Shown here: positions 30,334 to 38,199 of the stretch, one piece after another | How the letters are laid out: each line of letters opens with the position of its first letter | How positions within the stretch are numbered: position 1 is the stretch's first letter | Source of the DNA: QHBQ01 sp038230695 | GTDB taxonomy: Bacteria > Chloroflexota > Chloroflexia > QHBQ01 | DNA length: 40,013 nucleotides | Direction of reading: 5' to 3' | Assembly: GCA_038230695.1 (NCBI GenBank) | Contig: JBBRMT010000011.1 | Location: 1-40,013, forward strand | Made by a program: the position numbers and the translations under genes | The notes under the pieces: model-generated | Database searches by the model: none | What the model was told of the DNA's origin: nothing | The model's input: only the letters and a program-made list of their open reading frames with translations

Positions 30334-30469
30334 GCAAAAAGCCCCCAGCGGGGGTTTGGGGGAGAATCTCGAACCTGGATCAAACTTTAATTGAGGTGTT
30401 TTGCATCACAATTGCCTAGGCATTAGTGTAGGTCAGCATTTCTCCCCCAAACCCCCGCTGGGGGCTTCA
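30334..30469. repeat. REP1 inverted pair
   Basis: AAGCCCCCAGCGGGGGTTTG + GGGGAGAA at 30334-30366 and its exact reverse complement at 30438-30469 form a pair with 28-base arms. The second arm is inside the coding region of the polyprenyl synthetase. Confidence 0.9.
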
Positions 30470-31508
30470 TTGTTGTGGCTAATCTATCTCGCTCCACTGC
30501 AAAATCGGCGATCGACTCCAGCGCCTGACGGTTCTCGTCGTTGGGGAAATCGGCCAGCGCGTCTTTGGCTTCGTTGGCGAATAGGCGAGCCTGTCGGTAG
30601 GCCAGGTCCAGCGCATTCGACTCCTTGATTAGCTTGATTGCGCGGTTGACCTGCTCATCGTTCTCCACCTTGCCCTCAATCACGCTGCGTACCAACTGGC
30701 GCTCATCGTCGCTGCGGGCTTCGTCCATGAAGTACATCGCGGGCAGGGTGACGGTGCCGTGGCGTAGGTCGTTGCCCACCGGCTTGCCCAGGTCGGCAGT
30801 ATTGCTCTGGAAGTCGAGGATGTCGTCAATCACCTGGAAGGCCATACCCATTTGCCGCCCGTAGCGGCCCAGCCGCTCTACCCCCTGCTCCGGCGCTAGA
30901 CCCACCACCGCGCCGATGCGGCAGGCGGCTTCGAATAGCGAAGCGGTTTTGGCGTAGATGCGGGCGTAATAGTTCTCTCGCGCCCGCTCTGGGTTGCGCC
31001 CGCTGGCAATCTGGGCCAGTTCGCCATCCATAATCGTCACCAGGCTATCGGCGAAGAGACGCACGGCGCGGATGTTCTCGCTGCGCGTGCTGAGGCTAGC
31101 AGCGTGGGCGAATAGGTAATCGCCAGTCAAGACCGTTGCGCCGTTACTCAGGATCGAGTTGAGCGTCGGCTTGCCACGACGCAGCAGCGAGTCGTCAATC
31201 GTATCGTCATGCACCAGGCTGGCGGTATGCAGCAGTTCGATGGCCGCGCCGACGGGGACGAGGTGTTCCACATCGTATTTATAAAAACGCGCGGAGAGTA
31301 GCAGCACGGCGGGCCGCAGGCGCTTGCCACCCGCAGTGATGATCGCTTCGAGGATGTCGGCGAGGAAGGCGTACTTTACCCGCGCCACGTCGCGCAGCAA
31401 TTCTTCTACTAGCTTGAGTTCTTCTTGCACCGGGTTGACCAGCGCGACGGTGGCAGGCTTATCGAGGGCGCTGACCTGGGGGCTGGATGGTGACGATGTG
31501 GTTGCCAT
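30423..31508 (-). CDS. Polyprenyl (trans-prenyl) diphosphate synthetase
   Basis: A 361-aa enzyme that elongates isoprenoid diphosphates, probably for quinone or carrier side chains. Motifs: GGKRLRPAVLLLSARF, first Asp-rich LLHTASLVHDDTIDDSLLRR, GDYLFAHA, and the second Asp-rich MAFQVIDDILDFQ with a KPVGNDLRHG tail. The family normally ends near the ESIADFAVERDRL helix. Here the last 15 residues or so (MKPPAGVWGRNADLH) are translated from a REP1 repeat. A consensus promoter is at 31597-31626. GGAAG lies before the ATG. Confidence 0.94.
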   Translation of the reverse strand: MATTSSPSSPQVSALDKPATVALVNPVQEELKLVEELLRDVARVKYAFLADILEAIITAGGKRLRPAVLLLSARFYKYDVEHLVPVGAAIELLHTASLVHDDTIDDSLLRRGKPTLNSILSNGATVLTGDYLFAHAASLSTRSENIRAVRLFADSLVTIMDGELAQIASGRNPERARENYYARIYAKTASLFEAACRIGAVVGLAPEQGVERLGRYGRQMGMAFQVIDDILDFQSNTADLGKPVGNDLRHGTVTLPAMYFMDEARSDDERQLVRSVIEGKVENDEQVNRAIKLIKESNALDLAYRQARLFANEAKDALADFPNDENRQALESIADFAVERDRLATTMKPPAGVWGRNADLH

Positions 31509-31596
31509 TTTTATACTTCCAAATTGTGTGATTCGACCTGATGGGCGAACGATCCACGCAACCTCTTATCTGGTTGCAGCCGTAATATTCTTAGGG

Positions 31597-31626
31597 ATTA
31601 TAACCCGCTGCCGTATACTTTGTCAA
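31597..31626 (-). promoter_or_regulatory. Promoter of the polyprenyl synthetase gene
   Basis: On the minus strand TTGACA (31626-31621), 18 bases, TATAAT (31602-31597). Predicted start near 31590. Confidence 0.8.
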
Positions 31627-31677
31627 GATATTCACAAACTTTACGCGGGCGTAAACTGGTGCGGACATACCCGGCCA

Positions 31678-31701
31678 GGGCGAACAACAGCTCGCCCCCA
31701 C
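31678..31701 (-). repeat. REP2 palindrome
   Basis: AGGGCGAACAACAGCTCGCC + CCCA, upstream of the polyprenyl synthetase promoter. A further partial copy follows at about 31745-31770. Confidence 0.7.
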
Positions 31702-31786
31702 CGAACTTTTGCGCGGCAAGAACGTGACGCGCACCAAACTTTGCGTGGGCGGACTATCGCTTGTTCGCTCTCATCCATTGGTGAGG

Positions 31787-31819
31787 CAAAAAGAAGCCCC
31801 ATCCGCTCTGCGGATGGGG
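31787..31819 (-). terminator. Terminator of the sigma/anti-sigma operon
   Basis: On the minus strand CCCCATCCGC-AGA-GCGGATGGGG, a perfect 10-bp stem, followed by CTTCTTTTTG. Confidence 0.9.
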
Positions 31820-31836
31820 TAGTTTAATCTTGCTGC

Positions 31837-32400
31837 TCAGTGTACGTAATACTCGCCCACTTTTAGCTGCGAGTTTTCGTAGCCAACCTCCACTGGGCGT
31901 ATCTCTGTTTGTACCCGCTCATACTTGCTGACATCATTGCTGCCCTGCGCGGTGTCCATGGCTGACGCTTGCTGGCTTACTTCGCTCATGTTGGGCAGGG
32001 TTTTAAGCATGGGCGGATCCTGGGTGCGGTCATCGAGCCGCTGGTTGTTGGTGGGGGCGGGCTGAACATAGCTGGTGGCTTGGTGTAGCATCAGACCGCC
32101 CAGGTTGGCTCCGTTGGTAAGCACCGTTGCCAGCAGGATAACCACCGCCAGGGCAGTCTGCAGCATCCGTGGCACGAACAGGTTGACCCAGGCCAGCTTG
32201 ACGCTAATCAGGCGCGGTTGCACCTCTTGATGAGCATCAATTGGCTGTGCGGCAACGATGTTGCAACGCAACTTCTGCCATGCCTGGGCTGCAGGTTCGG
32301 CGGTGCCAAACTGCTCACCCATCATCCGATGCAGCGCCATCTCCATCTCTTCGTCGCTGATTATACAGCCACTCTGTTTGTCAGATGCGCGGGGTACCAT
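31837..32400 (-). CDS. Putative membrane anti-sigma factor
   Basis: A 187-aa protein. The N-terminal cytosolic part (about 75 residues, ISDEEMEMALHRMMGEQF and so on) is followed by one membrane helix (LQTALAVVILLATVLTNG). A polar, Gln/Asn-rich exterior part follows. The ATG at 32400 has GGAGGTTG upstream and lies inside the end of the ECF sigma gene, the usual sigma/anti-sigma arrangement. No zinc-finger HxxxCxxC motif is visible, so it is not a typical ZAS protein. The role is inferred from position and topology. Confidence 0.75.
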   Translation of the reverse strand: MVPRASDKQSGCIISDEEMEMALHRMMGEQFGTAEPAAQAWQKLRCNIVAAQPIDAHQEVQPRLISVKLAWVNLFVPRMLQTALAVVILLATVLTNGANLGGLMLHQATSYVQPAPTNNQRLDDRTQDPPMLKTLPNMSEVSQQASAMDTAQGSNDVSKYERVQTEIRPVEVGYENSQLKVGEYYVH

Positions 32401-33005
32401 AACACAACCTCCATCCCCAATCCGGCCGCCGCATGCGTTTCCTGCCCGTATTCCTTCTCCAACCCCACGCGCAGCACTTGCCGAGCGTAGTGGAGGCGTG
32501 ACTTTACTGTGCCAACCGGGCAATCAATGATGTAGGCGATCTCCGGTAGGGAGAACTCTTGCAGGTAGTGCAATACCACCACGACGCGATGCTTGAGCGG
32601 CAACCTGTCAATCATCTGCCGTAGCATCCCGCTGAGTTCGCCCATCTCGGCAGCGCCCTCAGGCGACCCACCGTTGTCGCTGAACAGCCGCTCCGCGATA
32701 TTCTCCAGCGGCTCCAACCAGCGGCGCTTCTTCAGCGCATTGCAACTGAGGTTGACCGCCACCCGATGCAGCCAGGGCGAGATCGGCACCTCCGGGTTGA
32801 TGCGGTCAATGTTGGTGTAGGCTTTGAGGAAGCAATCCTGCAACACTTCCTCCGCCGTGCCGCTGTCATGGGTAATCGCCAGAGCGGTACGGAAGATCAG
32901 CCCCTTGTATTTATTGAACATCGCCTCGAATGCATCGAGGTCGCCGCTCTGGATAGCGAGAATAAGCTCGGCATCAACGCCAAGTGGCCTAATTTCGTCT
33001 GGCAT
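32361..33005 (-). CDS. ECF RNA polymerase sigma factor
   Basis: A 214-aa sigma-70 family ECF factor. Region 2 spans LDAFEAMFNKYKGLIFRTAL to EEVLQDCFLKAYTNIDRI. Region 4 spans QMIDRLPLKHRVVVVLHYLQ through LPEIAYIIDCPVGTVKSRLH, the DNA-recognition helix. I start it at 33005 (MPDEIRPLGVDAELILAI); an upstream in-frame start at 33095 is rich in low-complexity residues. The TTGCAA-17-TAAAAT promoter near 33287-33315, with a TTGCAAG inverted repeat, may be controlled by another regulator. Confidence 0.92.
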   Translation of the reverse strand: MPDEIRPLGVDAELILAIQSGDLDAFEAMFNKYKGLIFRTALAITHDSGTAEEVLQDCFLKAYTNIDRINPEVPISPWLHRVAVNLSCNALKKRRWLEPLENIAERLFSDNGGSPEGAAEMGELSGMLRQMIDRLPLKHRVVVVLHYLQEFSLPEIAYIIDCPVGTVKSRLHYARQVLRVGLEKEYGQETHAAAGLGMEVVLWYPAHLTNRVAV

Positions 33006-33286
33006 AAGGGTACCTGTCTGGGCTGGGCGGGGCAACGGCAAGGTTCTGGCACGCCCTTGTGCCTGAGTTGGCTTGCTGGCTGCCCTGCGGTTCAATCTCG
33101 CAGGATGATTGCCGCCTTAGATACCCGCCAATGCTACAGCCGCCTGTGCGGGATGGTGGCGCAGGGTCACGCCTCCATAAGTTATATACAGCGTCAATCA
33201 GGTTTCGGTTCAAAGCATTGCTGCTTTGGTTATTTGGTTCGTATCCTTGCCGGACTCTTGGGGTTAATCGGTTGGGGATTACACTT

Positions 33287-33332
33287 ATTTTACCACCATC
33301 TCTTTGAGATTGCAAGTTTTCGGAGCTTGCAA
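33287..33332 (-). promoter_or_regulatory. Promoter of the ECF sigma operon with inverted repeat
   Basis: On the minus strand TTGCAA (33315-33310), 17 bases, TAAAAT (33292-33287). TTGCAAG (33310-33316) and CTTGCAA (33326-33332) form a perfect 7-bp inverted repeat with one arm on -35. The leader to 33005 would be about 275 bases. Confidence 0.6.
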
Positions 33333-33353
33333 AACTTCTATCTTCGTGTTCAC

Positions 33354-33383
33354 TTGACAGCAACTGTGGTAAATCGGTATAAT
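33354..33383 (+). promoter_or_regulatory. Promoter of the FMN riboswitch unit
   Basis: TTGACA (33354-33359), 18 bases, TATAAT (33378-33383). Predicted start near 33390, about 12 bases before the aptamer. Confidence 0.85.
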
Positions 33384-33401
33384 TAGCGCGTAAATTGAAT
33401 A

Positions 33402-33533
33402 GGTCTTCAGGGCAGGGTGCAATTCCCGACCGGCGGTAAGCAGTATATGCAAGCCCGCGAGCCGCGTTAAGCCAACGTGGCAGACCTGGTGCGAAGCCAG
33501 GGCCGACGGTTACAGTCCGGATGAAAGAAGACC
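33402..33533 (+). ncRNA. FMN riboswitch (RFN element)
   Basis: The closing stem GGTCTTC (33402-33408) pairs with GAAGACC (33527-33533). Conserved blocks are present in order: AGGGCAGGGTGCAATTCCCG, ACCGGCGGTAAGC, AGCCCGCGAGCC, GGCAGACCTGGTGCGAAGCC, GGGCCGACGGTTACAGTCCG and GGATGAAAGAAG. It binds flavin mononucleotide and would switch off the downstream transporter when flavin is plentiful. Its segment GCGAAGCCAGGG (33491-33502) is repeated exactly in the terminator's right arm (33669-33680), so the terminator's left arm can pair with either. This suggests the antitermination partner. Confidence 0.97.
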
Positions 33534-33653
33534 AACCTGACCCCCACATCTACGGCTGGGGATGACACTCCGTGTCTCCGCCCAGCCCGCAATGCCTGGG
33601 CGTGCCATCGGCTCACCCCAGCCTAACCCGCTGATGTGTGCGGTCATCCCCTG

Positions 33654-33687
33654 CCCTGACTTCCTTCTGCGAAGCCAGGGATTTTTG
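33654..33687 (+). terminator. Riboswitch-controlled terminator
   Basis: CCCTG-A-CTTC (33654-33663) pairs with GAAG-C-CAGGG (33671-33680) with one mismatch, followed by ATTTTTG. It lies before the permease start codon, consistent with transcriptional control by FMN. Confidence 0.85.
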
Positions 33688-33711
33688 TTGTCCTGGGTGA
33701 AAGATATAGAG

Positions 33712-34572
33712 ATGATTAGACAAGATAAAGGTATCGGCATTGCAGCGGAGCGACCAGCTTTGCAAATCCCCTCTCCCGCGCCCGCGACTCCGGCAAGCGT
33801 GCCATCTGTGCGTGCGCGCCACCAGTGGCACATCAACGATCGCTGGGCTAGCGCCGTGTTTGCGCTAGGGTTGTTTCTAGCTATCTGGCAGGGGATTGTC
33901 TGGGTGGGCAACTATCCTGCCTACATTCTGCCCAGCCCCGCGCAGGTAGCGGTGCGTTTCTGGCAGGCGGTCAGCAGTGGCATCCTGATCAGCAACACGC
34001 TTGTCACCCTCGGCGAGATGGCGCTAGGCTTTGCGCTCGGCGCGGGCGGCGGGCTGCTGCTCGGCTATCTAATCTACAAAGTTCGTCCGCTGGAGCGGCT
34101 GCTCGCCCCCTACATTGCCGCCAGCCAGGCGTTGCCCATCGTGGCGATTGCCCCGCTACTGGTGCTATGGTTCGGCTTCGGGCTATTGCCCAAAGTGCTG
34201 GTCTGCGCCATCATCGTCTTCTTCCCCATCACCGTCAGCGTGATCAGCGGCTTGCGCGGCATCGAGCGCGATTTGCTGGAGGTGGCCGATCTGTTTGGCG
34301 CGTCCACCTGGCAGAAGCTCTATCTCGTAGAACTGCCACTTGCCGCCCGCAGCATCTTCGCCGGTCTACGCATCAGCGTCACCCTTACCGCGACCGGCGC
34401 GGTAGTCGGTGAGTTCGTCTCGCCCAGCGCGGGTCTTGGCTACCTGCTCAGTTACTCCAGCGTCAACCTCGATGCCAGCCTGCGCTTCGTCGCCCTCTTC
34501 ACCCTTGTCGCCCTCGCCACCGTCGCCTATGCCCTGGTCGGCTGGCTGGAGCGGCGGGTGTTGCAGTGGTGA
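33712..34572 (+). CDS. ribX: ABC transporter permease, probable riboflavin uptake (RibX-type)
   Basis: A 286-aa inner-membrane permease of the NitT/TauT type with about six helices. The EAA loop is SGLRGIERDLLEVADLFGAS followed by TWQKLYLVELPLAARSIFAG. The FMN riboswitch just upstream implies riboflavin or a precursor as substrate. RibXY systems under this riboswitch are known from Chloroflexi. The frame is open from 33562, but the terminator at 33654-33687 requires a later start; I choose the ATG at 33712 (a GTG at 33697 is possible). No ATPase gene is in the window, so it must be encoded elsewhere. Confidence 0.88.
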   Translation: MIRQDKGIGIAAERPALQIPSPAPATPASVPSVRARHQWHINDRWASAVFALGLFLAIWQGIVWVGNYPAYILPSPAQVAVRFWQAVSSGILISNTLVTLGEMALGFALGAGGGLLLGYLIYKVRPLERLLAPYIAASQALPIVAIAPLLVLWFGFGLLPKVLVCAIIVFFPITVSVISGLRGIERDLLEVADLFGASTWQKLYLVELPLAARSIFAGLRISVTLTATGAVVGEFVSPSAGLGYLLSYSSVNLDASLRFVALFTLVALATVAYALVGWLERRVLQW

Positions 34573-34597
34573 GGACAGAGGACCGAGTGCTGAGTAG

Positions 34598-34794
34598 CAA
34601 AAAGCCCCAGCGCGGGTTTGGGGAGAAAACTCGCAGCGTCACAAATCTAAGCCCCCAGCGGGGGTTTGGGGGAGAAATCTTGAAGATGCAACAATATCTA
34701 AATCAAGCTACTAACCCTATCACTAGCGCCGCGCTGCTGACTCCTAGCCTTGATGTGGGGCAAGATTCCCCCCCCACCCCTGCTGGGGGCTTAA
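34598..34794. repeat. REP1 cluster between permease and binding protein
   Basis: Two direct copies (about 34598-34630, partly degenerate, and 34648-34680) face one inverted copy (34763-34794). They occupy most of the 315-base gap between two genes expected to be co-transcribed. They may lower downstream expression or stabilise the upstream mRNA. Confidence 0.85.
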
Positions 34795-34887
34795 GTTGGT
34801 CGCCACTTCACCCGCTAGAGTGCGGCGAGAATTTCACCACATATCAATGCTTATCGTGACCAATATAAATAAGGAGAACCAAACAAA

Positions 34888-35937
34888 ATGTCCAACCGTC
34901 GTTTTACCATCCTTACCCTGATTGTCGCCGCCAGCCTGCTGCTGGCCGCCTGCGACAGCAGCAGCGCAGGTAGCCAACCCGCGAACTCGTCCACTCCCGC
35001 AACGGCCAACAATGCCAGCCCCGCGCCGCTACGCACGATACACATAGTGATGGGTTACATCCCCAACGTGCAATTCGCCGCCTACTATATGGCAGTTGAC
35101 AAGGGCTACTACAAGGCCGCCGGGCTGGATGTCAACTTCGATTATGCACAGGTAAACGACGCGCTGGCGCTGACCGCGCAAGGCAAATACGATTTCGCCA
35201 TCGCCAGCGGCGACGAGGAGTTGGTCGCCCGCGACAAGGGCGTGCCGGTCGTCTACGTGATGGCGCAGTACCAACGCTACCCCATCGCCGTGTTCAGCAA
35301 GGCGGCCCAGAACATCACCAAACCGGCAGACCTGGTCGGCAAGAAGGTGGGCATCCCCGGCCACTACGGCAGCACCTACATTGCGCTCAAGGCGATCCTA
35401 TACGCCAACCACATCGCGGAGAAGGATGTCACCATCATGGACATCGGCTACACTCAGGCGCAGAGCGTCGCCACCGGCCAGGTAGATGCGGCGGTCGGCT
35501 ACTCGATGAACGAGCCGATTGCTTTGCAGCAGCAGGGGGTCAAGCTCAACATCATCCAGGCATCCGACCAGTACAACCTTGCCTCGGTTGGCCTGGTAAC
35601 CTCGCAGAAGATGATAGATAGCGATCCCGCCACAGTGCGGGCCTTCGTCGCCGCCAGCCTGCACGGTCTCGCCGATGTGGATAGAGACTCCGCTGCCGCC
35701 TTCGCCGTAGTTGGCAAATACGTCAAGGAAGCAGCCGACCCCACCAACGCCGCCTACGAGCAAGCCAGCCTGAGCGCAACCATCAAGTTTCAGATACCCG
35801 CCGCTGGCGTGCAGCCCGGCCAGGCCGACCCCAGCGTATGGGCGGCCACCGCCAAGTTCCTCGCCGACTCCGGCTCAATCAGCGCCAGCACTGACGTGAC
35901 CAAAGCGTATACCAATCAGTTCGTCCTACTGAAATGA
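34888..35937 (+). CDS. ribY: Substrate-binding lipoprotein, probable riboflavin uptake (RibY-type)
   Basis: A 349-aa NMT1/THI5-like periplasmic-type binding protein. The lipoprotein signal is ILTLIVAASLLLAAC, with Cys as lipidation site. A Ser/Thr/Asn/Pro-rich tether follows. The binding domain starts RTIHIVMGYIPNVQFAAYYM and contains GYYKAAGLDVNFDYAQVNDA, FAIASGDEELVARDKGVPVV and LVGKKVGIPGHYGSTYIALK. AAGGAGAACC precedes the ATG. Its place after the FMN-controlled permease supports riboflavin uptake. Relatives bind HMP or nitrate-type ligands, so the assignment rests on the riboswitch. Confidence 0.88.
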   Translation: MSNRRFTILTLIVAASLLLAACDSSSAGSQPANSSTPATANNASPAPLRTIHIVMGYIPNVQFAAYYMAVDKGYYKAAGLDVNFDYAQVNDALALTAQGKYDFAIASGDEELVARDKGVPVVYVMAQYQRYPIAVFSKAAQNITKPADLVGKKVGIPGHYGSTYIALKAILYANHIAEKDVTIMDIGYTQAQSVATGQVDAAVGYSMNEPIALQQQGVKLNIIQASDQYNLASVGLVTSQKMIDSDPATVRAFVAASLHGLADVDRDSAAAFAVVGKYVKEAADPTNAAYEQASLSATIKFQIPAAGVQPGQADPSVWAATAKFLADSGSISASTDVTKAYTNQFVLLK

Positions 35938-35965
35938 TAAGTATTTGGGTTTTGAGTTGAAGGCA

Positions 35966-35999
35966 AAAACAAAGGCGATTGCCATCTACGCAATCGCCT
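35966..35999 (-). terminator. Bidirectional terminator between binding protein and GT-C gene
   Basis: AGGCGATTGC-CATCTAC-GCAATCGCCT is a perfect 10-bp stem. On the minus strand it is followed by TTTGTTTTTG; the plus side has a poorer T-run. It serves convergent genes. Confidence 0.8.
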
Positions 36000-36070
36000 G
36001 TGCTTCATCGGTTTTATCTCAACTTATCATTCATCCGTTTTAACTCAAAACTCAAACCTCAAAATTGCCT

Positions 36071-37617
36071 TTACGTTCCCCACCCCGTAATGCCCACAAA
36101 CACGTTGGCGATGACCACGATGCAGGTGAGGGCCAGCAGCGGCCAAGAGTGCAGCTTGTAGCGAGGGGCGCTCATGAACACCAGCCAGAACAACGACCAG
36201 CTTAGATACAGGGCTGGTAATAGAGACTGACCCCCGCGATGAAGAAGAGTAGCACCATACCACTGGCGCGGGCCAGTTGCGCGAACTGACTCTCCGGCTC
36301 TGCCGCACTCAAGGTAGCGATGTCGAGGCTGTATACCAGCCGCCGCCCCAGCGCAAACCGAGTCAACAGGCTCTCCACTCGCTGCGCCGCCCAGCGCGTT
36401 ACCCGCCAGTCCGCCGCGCTGTCGTGGTTGCCGCGCCACAGCGCCCAGCACTGGCGGGCATAGAACAGCGCGAACGCGACCCAGGCCAGGTTCTTGACCC
36501 AGAACATCGCGTCGGCGCGACCGACATGGGCGGCATCGAGGATATATACGATCGCGGTGGGGATTGGCCCGCCCAGCTTATCACCCAGCTTGAGGAAGGC
36601 CAGGCTGTCCGGCCCGTCCCACAGTGGCGCGTAGATGAGCAGCGTGCTACCAATGCACAGGGCGGCAGTGCGAAGCAGGAAGCTGCGGCGCTTGCCCTGC
36701 ATCTGTGGCTGGATCAGCGCATAGATGATGAACAACGGCAGCACGAACCCCGCTACCACCTTGATCAACGCCCCGGCGGTTAGGGCCAGCGCGGCCATGG
36801 TGAAACGCTCATTGACCAGCAGCCAGCAGGCCAGCGCGATAGTAAAGAGCATCAGGATATCGTTGTGGCCGCTGCCTGCGAACTCGACCAGCACCAGCGG
36901 GTTCCAGGCGAACAGCAGCGTACCCGTCAACTGCCAGCGTGGTTGCACCTTGCCCAGCGTGCGATAAATCAGCACGGTGGTGCCGAGGTAGGCGGCTACT
37001 TCCAGCCCCTTGAAGTAGAACAGGTTGGCTAGCAGCGAGTTGCCACCCAGCATAGTGAGCGGCGCGGTCACGATCATCCAGAGCGGACCATAAGTGCTGG
37101 GCATCCCCACCCAGGCGATATACTTGAGGAAGGGGTCATCGGTGAAGGCAGACGGTATGTGGGTGAACGGGTTGCTGTGGTGGAATACCCACTCGCGGGT
37201 CTGGAAGATATAGTCGAACACATCCTGGGAGAATAGAGGGTACATCCATAGCAGCGTCAGGCTGAATACCACCGCCCCGCCGATAATCACTCCCGCCAGC
37301 GCGGGATCGTCGCCCTCGTCACTATATGCCCGCCGCAGGGTCAACCCCATCGCCATGATAAATAGCAGCGCCAGCGCAGAGGCTACCACCACGAACTCTG
37401 GCCGACTGAGCAGCACTACGTTGCTGGATAGACTGTAGAAGAACGGGGTGGTTTGCTGCCCGTTGTGGATAATCGTGGTATAAAGTTCAGGCAAGGGGTT
37501 GCGGATGGTGAGGTAGGCGAAGATTAGCTCGATGCCGAGACCCAGGCCCGCTATCGCCAGCCCTAGCCCCGCCTTGACCGCACTCCTTGTCTCTACTCGT
37601 GCGCCGCCCATTGCCAT
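36071..37617 (-). pseudogene. GT-C polyprenyl-phosphate mannosyltransferase-like protein, frameshifted near the C-terminus
   Basis: A membrane glycosyltransferase with about 11-13 helices. SQDVFDYIFQTREWVFHHSN holds the early Asp typical of GT-C enzymes that use lipid-linked sugars, and STYGPLWMIV is the YGP motif of MptA/MptB-like mannosyltransferases. The first frame ends at 36202 (GVSLYYQPCI). Adding one G after 36209 restores YYQPWYLSWSLFWLVF, including the conserved PWY, and continues to GITGWGT at 36071. So the gene carries a one-base deletion. I start it at 37617 with AGGAGC upstream; the frame extends to 37716. The deletion may be real or an assembly error. Confidence 0.8.
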
Positions 37618-37664
37618 AATATCGCTGCTCCTATACGCTTGATCTGACAATCGCCCACCCGTTA

Positions 37665-37716
37665 AATGTGCCAGGCACATTGCCACATTATACCCAGTTT
37701 GGGTTGCATAAGGCAA
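37665..37716 (-). promoter_or_regulatory. GT-C gene promoter with palindromic operator at the start site
   Basis: On the minus strand TTGCCT (37716-37711), 18 bases, TATAAT (37692-37687). AATGTGCC-A-GGCACATT (37665-37681) is a perfect 8-bp inverted repeat covering the predicted start near 37680. Confidence 0.7.
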
Positions 37717-37821
37717 TAGCAGTTGCGGGCCAAAAGTAGTATATAACCCCCTGATCGGGGTTGTTAATCAATTGTAATACGTAGGTGTAATGCCAAGTAG
37801 CCGAGCAGATGGTGAGTTTTC

Positions 37822-37849
37822 TGTAGGGGCGAACCGTTGTTCGCCCTGG
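37822..37849 (+). repeat. REP2 palindrome
   Basis: CTGTAGGGGCGAACCGTTGT + TCGCCCTG. It lies between the divergent GT-C and tRNA promoters. The rest of 37718-37918 shows no gene. Confidence 0.8.
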
Positions 37850-37918
37850 TGCCATGTACACCACCACCAAACGCAATTGGTGTAATATAGGGGCGAGCTA
37901 CGTCTGCTGCTGATGCGC

Positions 37919-37947
37919 TTGCCAAATCCCGCCGCTTGCAGTATAAT
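37919..37947 (+). promoter_or_regulatory. tRNA-Arg promoter
   Basis: TTGCCA (37919-37924), 17 bases, TATAAT (37942-37947). The tRNA begins 16 bases downstream. Confidence 0.85.
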
Positions 37948-37962
37948 AATAGCAAGATTTGC

Positions 37963-38037
37963 GCCCCCTTAGCTCAGTGGATAGAGCGCAGCCCTCCGGA
38001 GGCTGAAGCAGGTGTTCGAGTCACCTAGGGGGCACCA
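37963..38037 (+). tRNA. tRNA-Arg (anticodon CCG)
   Basis: Acceptor GCCCCCT/AGGGGGC with discriminator A and encoded CCA. D arm GCTC/GAGC. Anticodon stem CAGCC/GGCTG around the loop CTCCGGA, giving anticodon CCG (37996-37998), which reads CGG. T arm AGGTG-TTCGAGT-CACCT. It has no intron and is a single tRNA gene with its own promoter and terminator. Confidence 0.97.
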
Positions 38038-38080
38038 GCTTTCGGAATGTCAAATTATGAATGTTGAATTATGAATTAAG

Positions 38081-38103
38081 GCTCCCCATGTGGGAGCTTT
38101 TTT
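38081..38103 (+). terminator. tRNA-Arg terminator
   Basis: GCTCCC-CCATGT-GGGAGC followed by TTTTTT. Confidence 0.85.
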
Positions 38104-38145
38104 GTTTCCCTTTCTATAGACAGATGCAGCAGCCTTTCAGTTCCG

Positions 38146-38177
38146 GCAAAACGAAAGTGGCCTACAATCAGGCCACT
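38146..38177 (-). terminator. Terminator of the SH3 protein gene
   Basis: On the minus strand AGTGGCCT-GATTGT-AGGCCACT, a perfect 8-bp stem, followed by TTCGTTTTG. Confidence 0.8.
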
Positions 38178-38199
38178 CTCAACCTACTTAACTCAAAAC

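Noticed and set aside
32989..33549. 186-aa minus-strand frame over the riboswitch
   Set aside because: It crosses the FMN aptamer on the opposite strand and shows no family or start signal.
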